DNA of 64,000 bases from Cladophialophora immunda (taxonomy: Eukaryota; Ascomycota; Eurotiomycetes; Chaetothyriales; Herpotrichiellaceae), in assembly GCF_000835495.1 (NCBI RefSeq), contig NW_015622542.1, forward strand, positions 5,602,485-5,666,484, given 5' to 3'. The notes under the pieces are model-generated. The model did no database searches. It was not told the origin of the DNA and saw only the letters and a program-made list of their open reading frames with translations. A program made the translations under genes and the position numbers. Positions 10,643-21,823 of the stretch are shown here, one piece after another; within the stretch, counting starts at the first letter, position 1, and each line of letters begins with the position of its first letter.

Positions 10643-11228
10643 TCAGCTCAACCAAACAGCCAGCGACCGAATCCGGACACCACCACCACCACCAACAGCG
10701 TCGTCAGGAGCCTTTTGCAGCTGAAAATAACTAGCCATGTTCTTCTTCGTGCAAGCACCGGTTTTGCTCCAATATTCCACCGAGCCGATTACCACCACTT
10801 CGGTAGAACTACCAGTCGTAGTGTCGCTCGGGGTGGGATTGCCGCCGTGAAACACCTTGAGCGGCCGATGATAGCGGCTCTCGACATCATGCCACATGTT
10901 TTGATGCAGCGCTCTGAGATCTACAGACAGTATCAGTTACATACATACGATATGCATTAGCACACATGGTTGTAAGTAGTAGTAGACCTGTAACTGAGAG
11001 AGGGAGGCCAAGAAGAAACGCACCATCATGACCCCGGACGGAGGATCCATTTGGAAGGGTCAAAACTGCGTCTCGGGCGAAGGAGAGTGCATATTCCTCG
11101 TGCGCTCCGAGCGTGTCTACTGCCGTGTAATAACGAACCATGTGGCGTTGGATGTCCTCATCCACCTGACTGCCGGTCGGGTAGTATTCGGAAGAATAGT
11201 CTCGTCGCAGCAGCTGTGCATCCCCCAT
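10643..11228 (-). CDS. SnoaL/NTF2-like small protein 1
   Basis: Two exons: 11024-11228 and 10643-10920; 160 residues. The intron (GTGCGT...TGTAG) restores VRGHDDLRALHQNMWHDVESRYH, a typical SnoaL-like cone-fold helix. I chose the ATG at 11228 (MGDAQLLRRDYSSEYY); an in-frame ATG at 11264 would add 12 unconserved residues. Fungal SnoaL-like proteins act as cyclases, isomerases or hydrolases on small ketone/ester substrates, or are inactive. The C-terminal tail is low-complexity (five glycines encoded by a CCA microsatellite). Divergent from the PRISE-type reductase at 11675. Confidence 0.82.
10678..10694. repeat. CCA trinucleotide microsatellite
   Basis: A CAC/CCA run inside the 3' coding end of the SnoaL-like gene. 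Read on the minus strand it encodes a short glycine run near the C terminus. Confidence 0.75.
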
Positions 11229-11674
11229 CGCCCGTGTCGCAAAGCACAGACGTTGCCAGGCCACAAAACCGCGTCTCTCAGACAGGAATATAATCAGAAC
11301 GACTGGTGAATCGATCTTGGAGGGGGGTGGCCCTCTTGTCCGTTATACCTGACAAATAGAAAGGGGGTTTTTTGGCCCGCACGAATTTTGTCAGCGTGTT
11401 ACGGTTTCGGGCTTCTAATATAGCATTTGCCTTGAACCTCGGAACGGCGACCGGAAACTTGGATGCCTCAGCAGTCCCGCCAGAAGCTGGGATGGCCCCC
11501 CGTTAGTAATGGGGTACTAACTATCCTGCGATTCCCTTCTGAGGGGAAGATCGTCGCCGTCTATATGACATTGGCACTTGGTTGACTTGTCTCCCCCAGC
11601 CCACCCCGCCTTCATTCTCAGCCATTTAACCCGCATAAAAAGTCCAACATTTGTTCGCAGGACTCTGAACCATC
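11229..11674. promoter_or_regulatory. Divergent promoter, SnoaL 1 / PRISE reductase
   Basis: About 450 nt between two head-to-head genes. CATAAAAAG at about 11634 may serve the reductase. No coding potential is seen. Confidence 0.45.
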
Positions 11675-13119
11675 ATGACGGCGACGAGCCAGAGCCGGCG
11701 ACATGCGCTCATCCTGGGGGCTTCTGGAATCACGGGCTGGGCCATTGTCAACTCCCTGTGTGAGGGATATCCCGAGCTGGATGCGTTTGACAAGATCACG
11801 GCGGTCACCAACCGCCCGTTGACGCAGCAAGACAGCGGCTGGCCATCGCACCCCCGTCTTGAGATTGTTTCCGGCATCGACCTGGTGAAAAATGACCAAG
11901 AAAGCTTGAATGACCTTATGAGAAAGAGAATCCCCGCCGTGGACACGGTGTCGCACCTGTACTTCTACGGTATGTCCGTGTCGGAGGGGGGAGGTGCTCA
12001 CTCCCTTTGTTCCTCCAATTGGACTGTAGAAGGTGAAAAAGGCTAACGTTTTCATATCCATCAGCCTACAAGCAGGATGACGACGAGGAACAAGAATGCA
12101 AAATTAACGAAATGATGCTCAGCCGCGCAGTGACAGCGGTAGAAACTTTGTCCTCGGAATTGACGTACGTGGTACTTCCAAGCGGCACAAAGGTACTGGA
12201 AAACAAGTCTCAGAGTCTCCCTTTTCTTGTGTTTTTCCACGACCGATCAGACATTGACGCCCACTCACGCAGATCTATGGAGTCCACATGCTGGATAAAT
12301 TCCCCTTCTCCGACATTTTGCCCATCTCTGAGTCTGCGCCGCCGCTCCCGGAGCCGTGGTTGAGCCGGCTCTTCTACTACAACCAAATCGATTGTTTGAA
12401 AAGAATGTCACTTGGAAAGCAGTGGACGTGGTGTGAGGTGCGTCCGGATAATATTGTAAGTACCAAAGTGTCTCGCCAAAGTCCCTTTGGAGAACAGTGC
12501 GGATCCTACTGGTACAGTTCCCTTGGTTGACCTGCTCCGCACCCAAAAGATTGGTTTCGTACCAAACAACAATGCATACTGCCTGGCGCAGACACTCGCC
12601 ATCTATCTTAGCCTCTTCCGCTTTGTCGAAGGTCGGGGCGCCACCTGTCCGTTTCCCGGCACCGACAAATCTTGGAAAGCACTCTACAACGAGTCGCCGC
12701 AGGACATGGTGGCCCGGTTCTCGATCTACACAAGTCTGCATCCCTCCCAGACGGGCGGCAAGTCGTTCAACGTCGCAGGAGAAGAAGCTTCATGGAGTTC
12801 GAAATGGCCGGTCGTATGTAGCTATTTTGACCTCGAAGGGACTCCACCGGTCCCCGATGCTCCTCAACCAGGGGCATACATTGAGAAACACAGGCCACAG
12901 TGGGATGACCTGGTCCAAAAGGAAAGCCTCAAGGATCAATTTTTCGGCAACGATCTCTCCCATCAAGGCTTTCAATACTTCATCATGACCATGTTGGATT
13001 TCGATCGCCACATGGACATGGGCGCCATGCGGTCCGTGGGTTATACGGAGATCATCAATACCCAAGAATGCTGGAGGCTTGCTTTCGACCGTATGAGAAA
13101 GGCCAAGATAATCCCCTGA
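11675..13119 (+). CDS. PRISE-type NAD(P)H-dependent reductase
   Basis: Four exons: 11675-11969, 12065-12192, 12273-12455, 12550-13119; 391 residues. Atypical SDR of the progesterone 5-beta-reductase/iridoid-synthase-like (PRISE) family, which reduces enones (1,4-addition of hydride). N-terminal nucleotide loop LILGASGITGWAI, then RLEIVSGIDL, the family motif PSGTKIYGVH (conserved Lys and Tyr region), LFYYNQID (counterpart of the plant FYYxxED motif) and RPDNIIGFVPNNNAYC across the last intron. The splice into exon 4 uses the AG at 12548-12549, which restores IIGFVP; an earlier CAG does not. Reduction of an unsaturated ketone before BVMO oxidation would suit the pathway, but this is inference. 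Confidence 0.9.
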
Positions 13120-13303
13120 GGTATCGACAAGCTTTTATTGGAGAAGGGGAGGAATGCGCGAGTAGAAAATCTCGAATAGTACAACTAAGATTTGCACCGT
13201 GCGCTCAGGCTTTCCCTTACTCCCGTCCATGCCCTGGTGATATGTCTAGGCTTGCTTTCTACGGCATATTTGCATTGTATGGCTCTCTTAATCGCTGACT
13301 CGG

Positions 13304-15853
13304 TCAGCAGTCCCTCGATAACATATAGAGTTCCACGTCTTCAAAACACATGCCCTCATTATAGTCCATTGCGGCCGCGTCGTGCGGCCAACCACTTTCG
13401 TTCGGCACACGACTCTTGAATCCATTGTTCGGGAGGTCGGGCAGAAACGGGTCGAGAGCAATCGGGTCTGGATGATCGGTCTGCCGAAAATTACTCGACT
13501 CTGTGAGGCATGTATTGAGAATCTCGCCGTAACCCGTGGGAAGATCTCTCCCCGCTGTGTCAAAGGCAAGAGACCAGCTTGGGTCGGCTGGATTCTGTAG
13601 GAAAGAGTAGTCGACTTCGAAAGAATTGTCGTCAAAGGGGCTGGGCAGACCGATACCAAATCCCAGGTCGTCTTCCTGAGGAGGTGCCGGCGATGACACG
13701 GGAGGATAAGTGACCTCCGCTTCTGGTGATGGAGTAAGTGTTGATATCGGGCCTAGGTCGCCAGGCACCACTGGGTTCGTTATGTTTGGCCGTAGAGCAG
13801 GTTGCCGGGATTCAAGGGCGTTTCCAACAGAAGCAACGTCGGGTTGATCGGCGTTACCTTTGGTCATGGACATTGGAATCTTCGCCGTTTGGCATGCGGA
13901 CTGGATGAAGGCAAAAGACCATTCCATGTAGGATACATTGCTTCCGACTTCTCTTAATATGCGAGTGAACAAGGCCAGAGACTTCACATTGAAAGGATCC
14001 GGACGGTCTCCAGCAAACTTTATTTCCAGAAGATGGACAATAGTGGTGACCAATATGCAGGGCATAAAGGGCATGGGCAACTCATTCATCAAGCCCTGAG
14101 CCTTGAGCATCTCACAGGTGCCAGTAATTTCGCGTGCAGACGTGCGGACCTTAGCCCGAGCAGCAGCTGCGGCAGCAAGGTCGGCCTCAGATACGGAACC
14201 GTCAGGAGGTACCAGATGCTTGCGGTGGACGGTAATGACAGCGGTATGGTAGAGCATGTGGAGGAGGCAGTGGTGTTGCACCAAAACATCGTCTTCCAGG
14301 CCGAAGCCTCCAGGGGATGGTAGTTTCGGGGCAGCTTCGTCGGGCAGCTCTGCGAACCATGTTGCCAATTCTGCGTCGGCTTTCTGAACGATTCGATCTT
14401 CTGTGCTCCCTTCGGTATGATCGCTGCGTAAATTGGCGATATCATGATGTCTGCCTCCACCGTCATCCAATCCTTGGGTGTCCTGGAGCTCCAGGTGATC
14501 ATGCCCAATCTTGCAGAGCTTGACCAATTGAAGAAATATGACGGCCAAGTGGCGCCCCTTTTGCTCATAATTGTTCAACTCCGCCGATGCCACAACCAAG
14601 GGTGGCCGAGAGATTAAGGGATGAGAGACAAAGTCGTCCATTGTGAGCATTGAGACGGTGCATTTGTCGAGGTGAATGTGAACTGGCCGACTCATGCCAT
14701 AGCCGATCATGTAGTCCCGTAACACGCAACACCACCACAATCTTCTCAATAAAGGCCTTTGGTTAGGGGCTGCAGCCGCAATGGTAGACTCCCGGTGAAG
14801 ACCTGTTTTCCTCGCAAGAGACACCGCGAGCCCGACATAGTGCCAGGGGTCTTTGTGGTCGTCAGGGCTACGATACCACAAAGTCATGAGCAGAAGAGAC
14901 TGGATCAGGCAGATACGATCTTGTTCATAATCCAGGTCGTATAGGAGCTGGAAACACCATTAGCATCCCGCCTCGTCAAAGTATGATTTGATCACGGAAT
15001 GCGGTACCTTGACAATTTCGAACGTGTTGTGCAGGCATGCCTTTTTCGAGGTATAGCCTGCACTCCGCAGGTACTCCATATCCACTGAATGCGTGCCCGC
15101 CAGCATGATGGCATGGAACAAGAGGAGGCTGTACTGCCCTTTGGACCGATCGCCATGCTGCATGATCGTGGCAGCCGTTTCCACATCCAGCAGTGGGAGG
15201 AACGGATGAACCGACCGAAGATATGCTTGCCACAAAGCATTCCGCAAGCAAGCCGACGGCAGTGACAAAGCGCCCTTTTCTTGAATCAGATCGGCTGCAG
15301 CCGGCGACATGGACCAGGGCAGAGGTCTGATGTAGGGAGGAAGACGGTCATTGTAGGGCTGTCCTGCTGTGGAATGACGATTGGGAGGAACAGGTTTGCC
15401 ATTTACAACGCTTCGACGGGCCCGGGTTTGGGACCGGTGATCTGTCGAGATTCAAGGATCAGAACCACGCCGGCCAGAAAACACCATGAGGGTTTGAGCG
15501 CACCTGGCGGCGAGAAAGATCCTGAGCTAGAATGTGACGATATGGTCAGCCTCTGAGAATCCTCATCTGCTTCGGGACGTGGATAGACTGGGGATGGGGG
15601 ACTAGGACCTGTACCGTCGACACCTTTTTCTCGTTGTTGTGGTCTCAACCTGACATTCGACTTCATCAAGTCTACAGTTGGTACATGGAATGCTGCTGTC
15701 CGTCGAATCGCACCGCACCTTACGGTTTCTACAGCGACGACACGCGTGGCGGGTTCTTTTGCGGGTGTTGGTGGAGCTCTCTGTGGGCAGAGGTTCTTTC
15801 TCTGGTGCTACCTGTCGTGAAGGAACCGATTGCGACGCGGACTGGTTGTTCAT
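13304..15853 (-). CDS. Zn2Cys6 transcription factor, Ctf1/FarA-like (regulator 3)
   Basis: Predicted exons: 15615-15853, 15504-15526, 15008-15441, 13304-14947; 779 residues. Zinc cluster HACRRCRNRKVRCDSTDSS plus PCTNCRLDEVEC, with the long third loop typical of cutinase/fatty-acid regulators (Ctf1, FarA/FarB). The regulatory domain begins LPPYIRPLPW and continues YLRSVHPFLPLLDV; after the intron at 14948-15007 come LLYDLDYEQDRICLIQSLLLM and WYRSPDDHKDPWHYVGLA. The 23-nt second exon and the exon 1 donor (GTACAG at 15614) are the least certain junctions. Fatty-acid-responsive homologues control peroxisomal beta-oxidation, which would suit the acyl-CoA genes here; that link is inference. An upstream ATG at 15901 is possible. 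Confidence 0.87.
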
Positions 15854-17078
15854 GCTGAGTGGAAGAAGGAGCAGTGTGTTTCTAGTTCTACAGAGAATCA
15901 CGCGTGAGCGATCATAAATGGATGGATGGGCAAAGGTGGTGGAAGAGCACCGTGCTTCAAAGCCACCAAGAGGACCAAAAGTTGGGGGGAGAAGACGCTG
16001 CCGACTAAAGCTTTAGGCAAGAGGGTTCAAACTCTAGGGGTAGATGCGGGGCTTAGCATGCCTAGCGCGCGAAGCTAATTTCCTAGAGGGTCCGGAGGCG
16101 GGCAAGGGCGGGGCAGGCACGCGGGGGTGGCTAAAGGGAGGCACGAACTAACTAGGTAGGTCATGCCTTAGAGCCTATCGCTCCTCTCCTTAAGTAATAG
16201 TCGCGGGGCGGAATTCTGGTGGACTGGCATCGCCATTATGGCCCTCCGCTCCGACATTCTACTGAAGCACGGCTGGATAGTTACGGCCTGTTGGTAACAC
16301 AGTGCAAAGAATACGCAAGAGGTTTTCTGCTGGAAACCTCCCCAGAAATCTGGGGGTGCTGGGGGTGATGCGGGTGTCAGTAGCTTCAACGGCCCATCAA
16401 GTCCAGATGAAGCGAATTCTGCGAACTATTTCTCCGGGGATGATCGAATGAACCATGCGGCGAGGCGGGAGGATCTCGACCCTAGTCCAGAAGATGTCAT
16501 TACCAGGTTCCATGCGAGCCTCGGAATTTCTCATTGCCTCGGATTTTCCCAGGTTCGGAAAACGATAACCTTTTTATGTGGCGTTCAAACGCAGTCATGA
16601 TACTCGGTACATGTCTTTACAAGTGCTCAATGCGCACAAAGCTCCTCCAGCCTATTGCGCCTCCTGCTTCCGGATTGTCTACTCTCACTTTTTCACGTGA
16701 CCTATTTGATCCATATGGATCCAAGCGTTGTGCCGTCCATGTAGTGGCTCAGATGTTGGATTGCCACGGCTACCACAGAGTCAACGACAAGTGTGCCCTG
16801 CGGCCTTTTTCATTTCCAAAATGTTCCTGTTCCGCCTTTGGCGTAGACTGTTAGATAAGATAGTAACTAGCCCGGTATACATAACAAGTCTGGTGTTGTT
16901 TTGTCTCCTGGTAACACTTCTCATCTGTTTGAAGCTTCAAGATGACTGGATTGAAGCTGATCCACATAGTGTTGCTGGACATACGCTGTCCATCAAATTT
17001 GAAACCAATATGCGCCGACCTCTTCTGGCTGGTTTCACCGCGTCACCTCCAACTGCCGTTTTGTACTGACCATGACTA
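15854..17078. other. Intergenic 1.2 kb, nothing recognised
   Basis: Lies upstream of regulator 3 and downstream of the P450 3' end. Several short frames exist on both strands, none with a family motif. A run of repeated stops and C/G-rich sequence around 16050-16130 suggests non-coding DNA. Confidence 0.55.
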
Positions 17079-18846
17079 TTATCTCTTCACCGGTATCGCT
17101 TTCACATTGAGCTCTGGAACATCCCACACCATCCATGCCTTCATATGTTTCATCTGTCCCTCTGGATCCCATTTGGACGCGCCGTCGGAGCTCACGATGT
17201 CGAAGTGCCAGAGTAGGCGGACGAGCATAAGCCGCATTTCCATCCAGGCAAGACTGCGAGACATTGTCAGTCAGGGACCCGTAAGAGTTGGCAGTGGCCG
17301 ACTCACTTCTTGCCCAGGCAGACACGAGGTCCAAGCGAGAATGGCTGCGTGGCCTTCTTCTTATCGGCAGAGTAAGCGACATCTAGCCATCGCTCAGGAA
17401 TGAATTCGTCGGGCTGCTGGAAGTTCTCAGGGTTGTGCGAGGCAGCCCACGAGCTGACAGAGACGGTCGTCCCGCCAGGTACGCTATAGCCGTCGATGAT
17501 ATCGCCACCATCAGGAACGGTCCGGACTAGTCCCGGAGTGATAGGCGGGTGCACACGCAGACCCTCATTGATGCAGGCATTCAAGTAAGGCATTCGCATG
17601 GTTCGATCGTGCTTAATATCCTCCTCGGTCGGGAACTCGTTGCGAATTTCTTCAACCAGCTTCTCATAAGTCCGGGGGGAACGTAACAATCGAGCGGTAA
17701 GCCCTGACAAAGCATTCGCAGTTGTCTCGCTCCCGGCGAGGCTGTAATGGTCAGTATCAGACGGGAGGTCATACAGGCTCAACCTTGTACTAACATGAAT
17801 AGGGCGGAGTTCGTGATAATCTCCTCCTCGCGTAGTTCGAACTTTTCCTTTTGTTTAAGGATGTACCAGATAAAGTCACGATGGTCATCATCTGTGCTTG
17901 CAAGACGTCTGTTTCTTGAAGTTGGCATCCACATGTTTTGTTGGAGACAGACTGACTCGAACTTACTTTTGGACTTGAGCCCGGGTCAGCTCCATGTGCC
18001 TCCGGTTCGGCGCTGAGATATCACCAAAGCAGCGCAACAACAACTTTTGCAAGGGCGTCCCTGCCGAGGCGAACCGTCTAGTCGACTGCACGAGCGCCCC
18101 CGCCTTGACTGCTTTGAAGACTAATGTCACCCAGTTATGGTAACTGCCTTCATCGAGACAGCCATAGTATTCCTTGAAGGCCAGGTCTCCAATGGTGTCG
18201 AAGGTCAGGAAGTTATACCAGTCGGAGAGGTTGAAGGCCTGGCCCTGCTGGCTGAAAGCTGCAACCTTGCTGATCAACTTATGTTCATGACTGGCAATGA
18301 TGGCCTCTTGCTCATTCAGGGCCTTCTGAGAGAAAGAATAGGCCAAGCCTCGCTTTTGACGTGCGTGTGTGGATTCGTCCGGCTCGTATTGCATGCTGAC
18401 CACGCCTTTGATAGGCTGGACGGGGCCCGCATGAATGGCATCTTTAGCCATATTGAGCCGGCCATGTCTGTATCCATAAATGTCTTCCCAGGCCTGGGAC
18501 CCATTGAAGGACAGCTCGTTGGGGCTGATACGCACCACTGGTCCTAGAGAAGGGTCAGCTTGACCGCGTGCTTCGGGGCCAAGACGTACCGTATTTATCA
18601 TGTAGAGTCTTAATGTCCATGCCCATTCGACCCCGAAGTAGCGACAGGATTGCTGGGACTGGGCTGAACTTGTTCACGAAAGGCGCCGGGAAGCGGGACA
18701 GTGGATGGAAATAGACCCGATAGATAACCTTCGCCGCAAAATACAAAACCGTCTGTAAGGGCAACGAGTTAGTGCTGCAAGGTAACGTCGACATGAGCCC
18801 TTACGCATATGGCGATGAGGTACAGCATGTCCAATGCGTCCAACAT
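17079..18846 (-). CDS. Cytochrome P450 monooxygenase 1
   Basis: Six exons: 18805-18846, 18590-18752, 17967-18543, 17795-17908, 17307-17741, 17079-17253; 501 residues, a normal microsomal P450 length. A hydrophobic N-terminal anchor spans the first intron (MLDALDMLYLIAIC then TVLYFAAKVIYRVYF), followed by the HPLSRFPAPF hinge. I-helix AGSETTAN, ExxR in EGLR, PERW, and the haem motif FSLGPRVCLGK with the invariant Cys just before the last intron. All splice phases agree. It resembles fungal P450s of secondary or xenobiotic metabolism (isotrichodermin-hydroxylase-like), acting at the ER. Divergent from the MFS transporter at 19352. An upstream in-frame ATG at 18876 is an alternative start. Confidence 0.93.
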
Positions 18847-19351
18847 GGTGATTTCAGAATGGCTGAGAGCTATCATATTTGCGGTATTTGGGCAGACCTC
18901 TTCGCAAAACCTGGTCGGAAATTGGGGCCTACCATCCAGATGTGGCTGAAAGCGTTAGCATGAATGGGAATCGACTTTATGACAACCCTCGTCGTGGCTT
19001 TACGTAGGCCTCCCGCAGAGAAAGATGTAGAACGCAGACCACATACCTAGGGGACGGCGATTGCTGTGACTTCCGAGGTTCTGAGTGGACTAGGATTCCC
19101 CCTTCCGTAGTCGCTCGGCTCCGGGTTGTACAGCCTGTAATCTAAACCCAGAACCTCATTTGACCTTTCTCACAAGGGTAGCGAATAAAGGGTATGTGCT
19201 TCCTGTCTTTCACCTCGGACAGGGCCAACAGCGGCTGTGAGATTGAGATGCAGGGCATGATGCCGAACACTACGTGCAAGGTCTATGGTGGTTTATATCA
19301 TTTAATCATCCCACATCACCAAGACATCCGTACTGGTAACCTATCGTTTCA
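18847..19351. promoter_or_regulatory. Divergent promoter, P450 1 / MFS 1
   Basis: About 500 nt between head-to-head genes. TTATATCATTTAA near 19292 could be a core element for the transporter. No gene is seen. Confidence 0.45.
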
Positions 19352-21233
19352 ATGGCTAAAAATTCTAACTTAAGAACCCAAGAGAAGATGTCCGGATATA
19401 ACCTTGAGGTCAAACAGCCGGTGGCAGACGTCAACGAGCCCCAAGTCGTAGCTGAGCACCACGGTTTCGCGACCGACATCGACCATGTGCCCAAGGGATA
19501 CTTCACCACACGATACTTCCTCGGCACCTATGTTGCCCATATTTTCACCTTTTTAGGCGGCCTGGCGGGGTTCAACCTGATCGCCCCTATTCTAGGAGAC
19601 ATCAACAATGACATCGGCCCCAGCGAAAGCATCCTATGGCTTGCACTTGTCTACCCGCTCGGGCTCGCTGTTGGGCTGGGCCTCATGGGCCGTGTGACGG
19701 ACATCTTTGGCCGACGTTGGTTCATGATCATTGGCAACCTCCTGGGCACCATTGGCGCTGTTGTTTGCAGCCGAGCACACACAATAAACACACTAATTGG
19801 GGGAGAGACGCTCATCGGTTTCGGTAGCACGGCCGCGTACTCTTTTAATTTTGTCATCAGCGAGATCGTCCCGATGAAGTATCGCTTCTGGGCACTGGGA
19901 GGTCTTTTCTTCTTCTGTCTGCCGATGAACGGCTTTAATACCATCGTCGCGACGAGCTTTGTGGTCCATACCGAGCAGGGTTGGAGGTGGTGCTACTACC
20001 TTATCCTCATCCTGAACGCCATTGCTACAGTCCTCTACTTCCTCTTTTATCATCCCCCAACCTTCGAGATGAAACACAAGGGTGTGTCCAAGAGACAGAT
20101 ATTGAAGGAGTTTGACTATGTGGGAGCATTTGGCTTGATGACCGGAGTCACCTTGTTTCTCATTGGTCTGAATTGGGGAGGCGGTCTGTATTCCTGGAAC
20201 GATGCACACGTTATTGCGACCATGGCCGTTGGCGGCGTCATCATCTTCGCACTTCCAGTCTGGGAGGCTTTCTCGAAAGTTAAAGACCCCTTCATTCCGC
20301 TGCGTCTGTTTCGGTCCCGCGGCTGGACGGTCTCCATGCTGTCGTCGTCAATCGGAGCAACCGTCTACTACAGCTTCTCCATCATTTGGCCGTCGATGGT
20401 GTCCGTTGTCTACGCCCGAGGAGATCAGATTTGGGCGGGGTGGGCTTCCTGTTTGGTGGCTATGGGAATTGCTGTCGGCCAGGTCATCGGAAATGCACTC
20501 ACTCTCGCAGTCACAAGGCAGAAGATCCAATGCATCGTGGCCATGACGGTGGGAACAATATTCCTGGGAGGTATGTCATACTATGCTTTCATGCAACTGA
20601 CTAGCACGGAGCGCTGACATCGATATAGCGGCTGCGACATGCAATGCGGACGACAAGGGCAAGGCCATGGCATTTGTCTTTCTTTCTTGTCTTTTCATCG
20701 GCTGGAACGAAGCTGTCGTGGCGACATTGGTCGGTGTGTGCATCCAGGACCAGCGTGACATCGGAGTAGCCGCGGGCCTGTCAGGCTGTATCCGCTCACT
20801 TCTTGGGTCTGTGTCATCAGCAATTTATTCCGCGGTCCTGAGAAGTCGACTAAACCACACGGTCCCCGCGCACGTTACTCCCGCAGTCGTGGCAGCTGGT
20901 CTTCCCAAAAGCTCGGTCGAGGCCTTCGTTCAGGCCCTGTCCATCGGTACATCTGCAGCCTTCGACAAAGTCGAAGGAGTCACTCCTGGAATCATTGCCG
21001 CCGGCACCCAAGCCTACCGAGTGGCAAACGTTGACGCCTATCGAACGGTCTTTCTCTCCAGCCTCGCGTTCGGCGGACTGTGTATCATCTTGAATCTTAT
21101 GATCCCGAACGTCGACAAGCTCATGAATAGAGATATTGCAGTGAGGCTACATGCAACGAACGAGAAGAACGCCTCCGACACGGTGGGAGACAAGCCACTC
21201 CATGAAATCAAACATGTGGAAAAAATTGTGTGA
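19352..21233 (+). CDS. MFS transporter, TRI12-like 1
   Basis: Two exons: 19352-20570 and 20629-21233; 607 residues, the size of TRI12/siderophore-type 14-TM transporters. The MFS loop 2-3 signature is GRVTDIFGRRW (about residue 115); hydrophobic segments repeat through the C terminus; SCLFIGWNEAVVATL and GLSGCIRSLLGS are typical of the family. The intron (GTATGT...TATAG) restores IFLGAAATCNADDKGK. An internal ATG at 19388 (MSGYNLEV) is an alternative start. It is probably a plasma-membrane drug/metabolite antiporter for the cluster substrate or a toxic intermediate. Convergent with the AtuA-like gene. Confidence 0.92.
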
Positions 21234-21823
21234 TGGGCCATGTCTGTAGCTACTATATATTTCTCTGTCTCCCAGGGAAGTTTGGTCTGCAACTAGTATC
21301 TAAGTGGTACGCTCTTAGAGTGCTCTCATAAGCTCTCAAAGGAGGACTGTAGAACTCCAGGTTTGATTAATTGGCACCTTTTCTTATCACCACCCAACAC
21401 CCATCTCTAATACCGTGGATTATACAAATTCACGGATGACGTATCCTCGTCCTTCTCTGGGTAAAGTCAAAAAACTAGATATTGCCATAAGCACAGTACG
21501 GGTTGATCTGAAACCTTTGCTCTGACTGTTGAGGAGCTAAGTGTCCAACACCGCTATCTCCTGTTATGCTTTGAACGTAGTATAAGGGACCGTGATTTTA
21601 TCATCCCTGGCATGAAAAAACTTCATCCGATATTTAGGAGCATAAAACTAGTGAAAGATCATCACAAATCGCACTTGAAGTCTCCATGACGTAGCCGTCT
21701 CTTCCTAGAGCGAAAACGACATACCATGCCCCAGGAACAAGTACTAGTGATTCCCGTAGAAATGACTTCAAAGCTTCCCAGTAATACAGGGAGGCTTCGT
21801 TTTCTTTTTCCTTTTCCTGCGGA
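21234..21823. other. Convergent intergenic region, nothing recognised
   Basis: A 590-nt stretch between the 3' ends of MFS 1 and the AtuA-like gene. It is AT-rich, with no coding motif. Confidence 0.55.
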
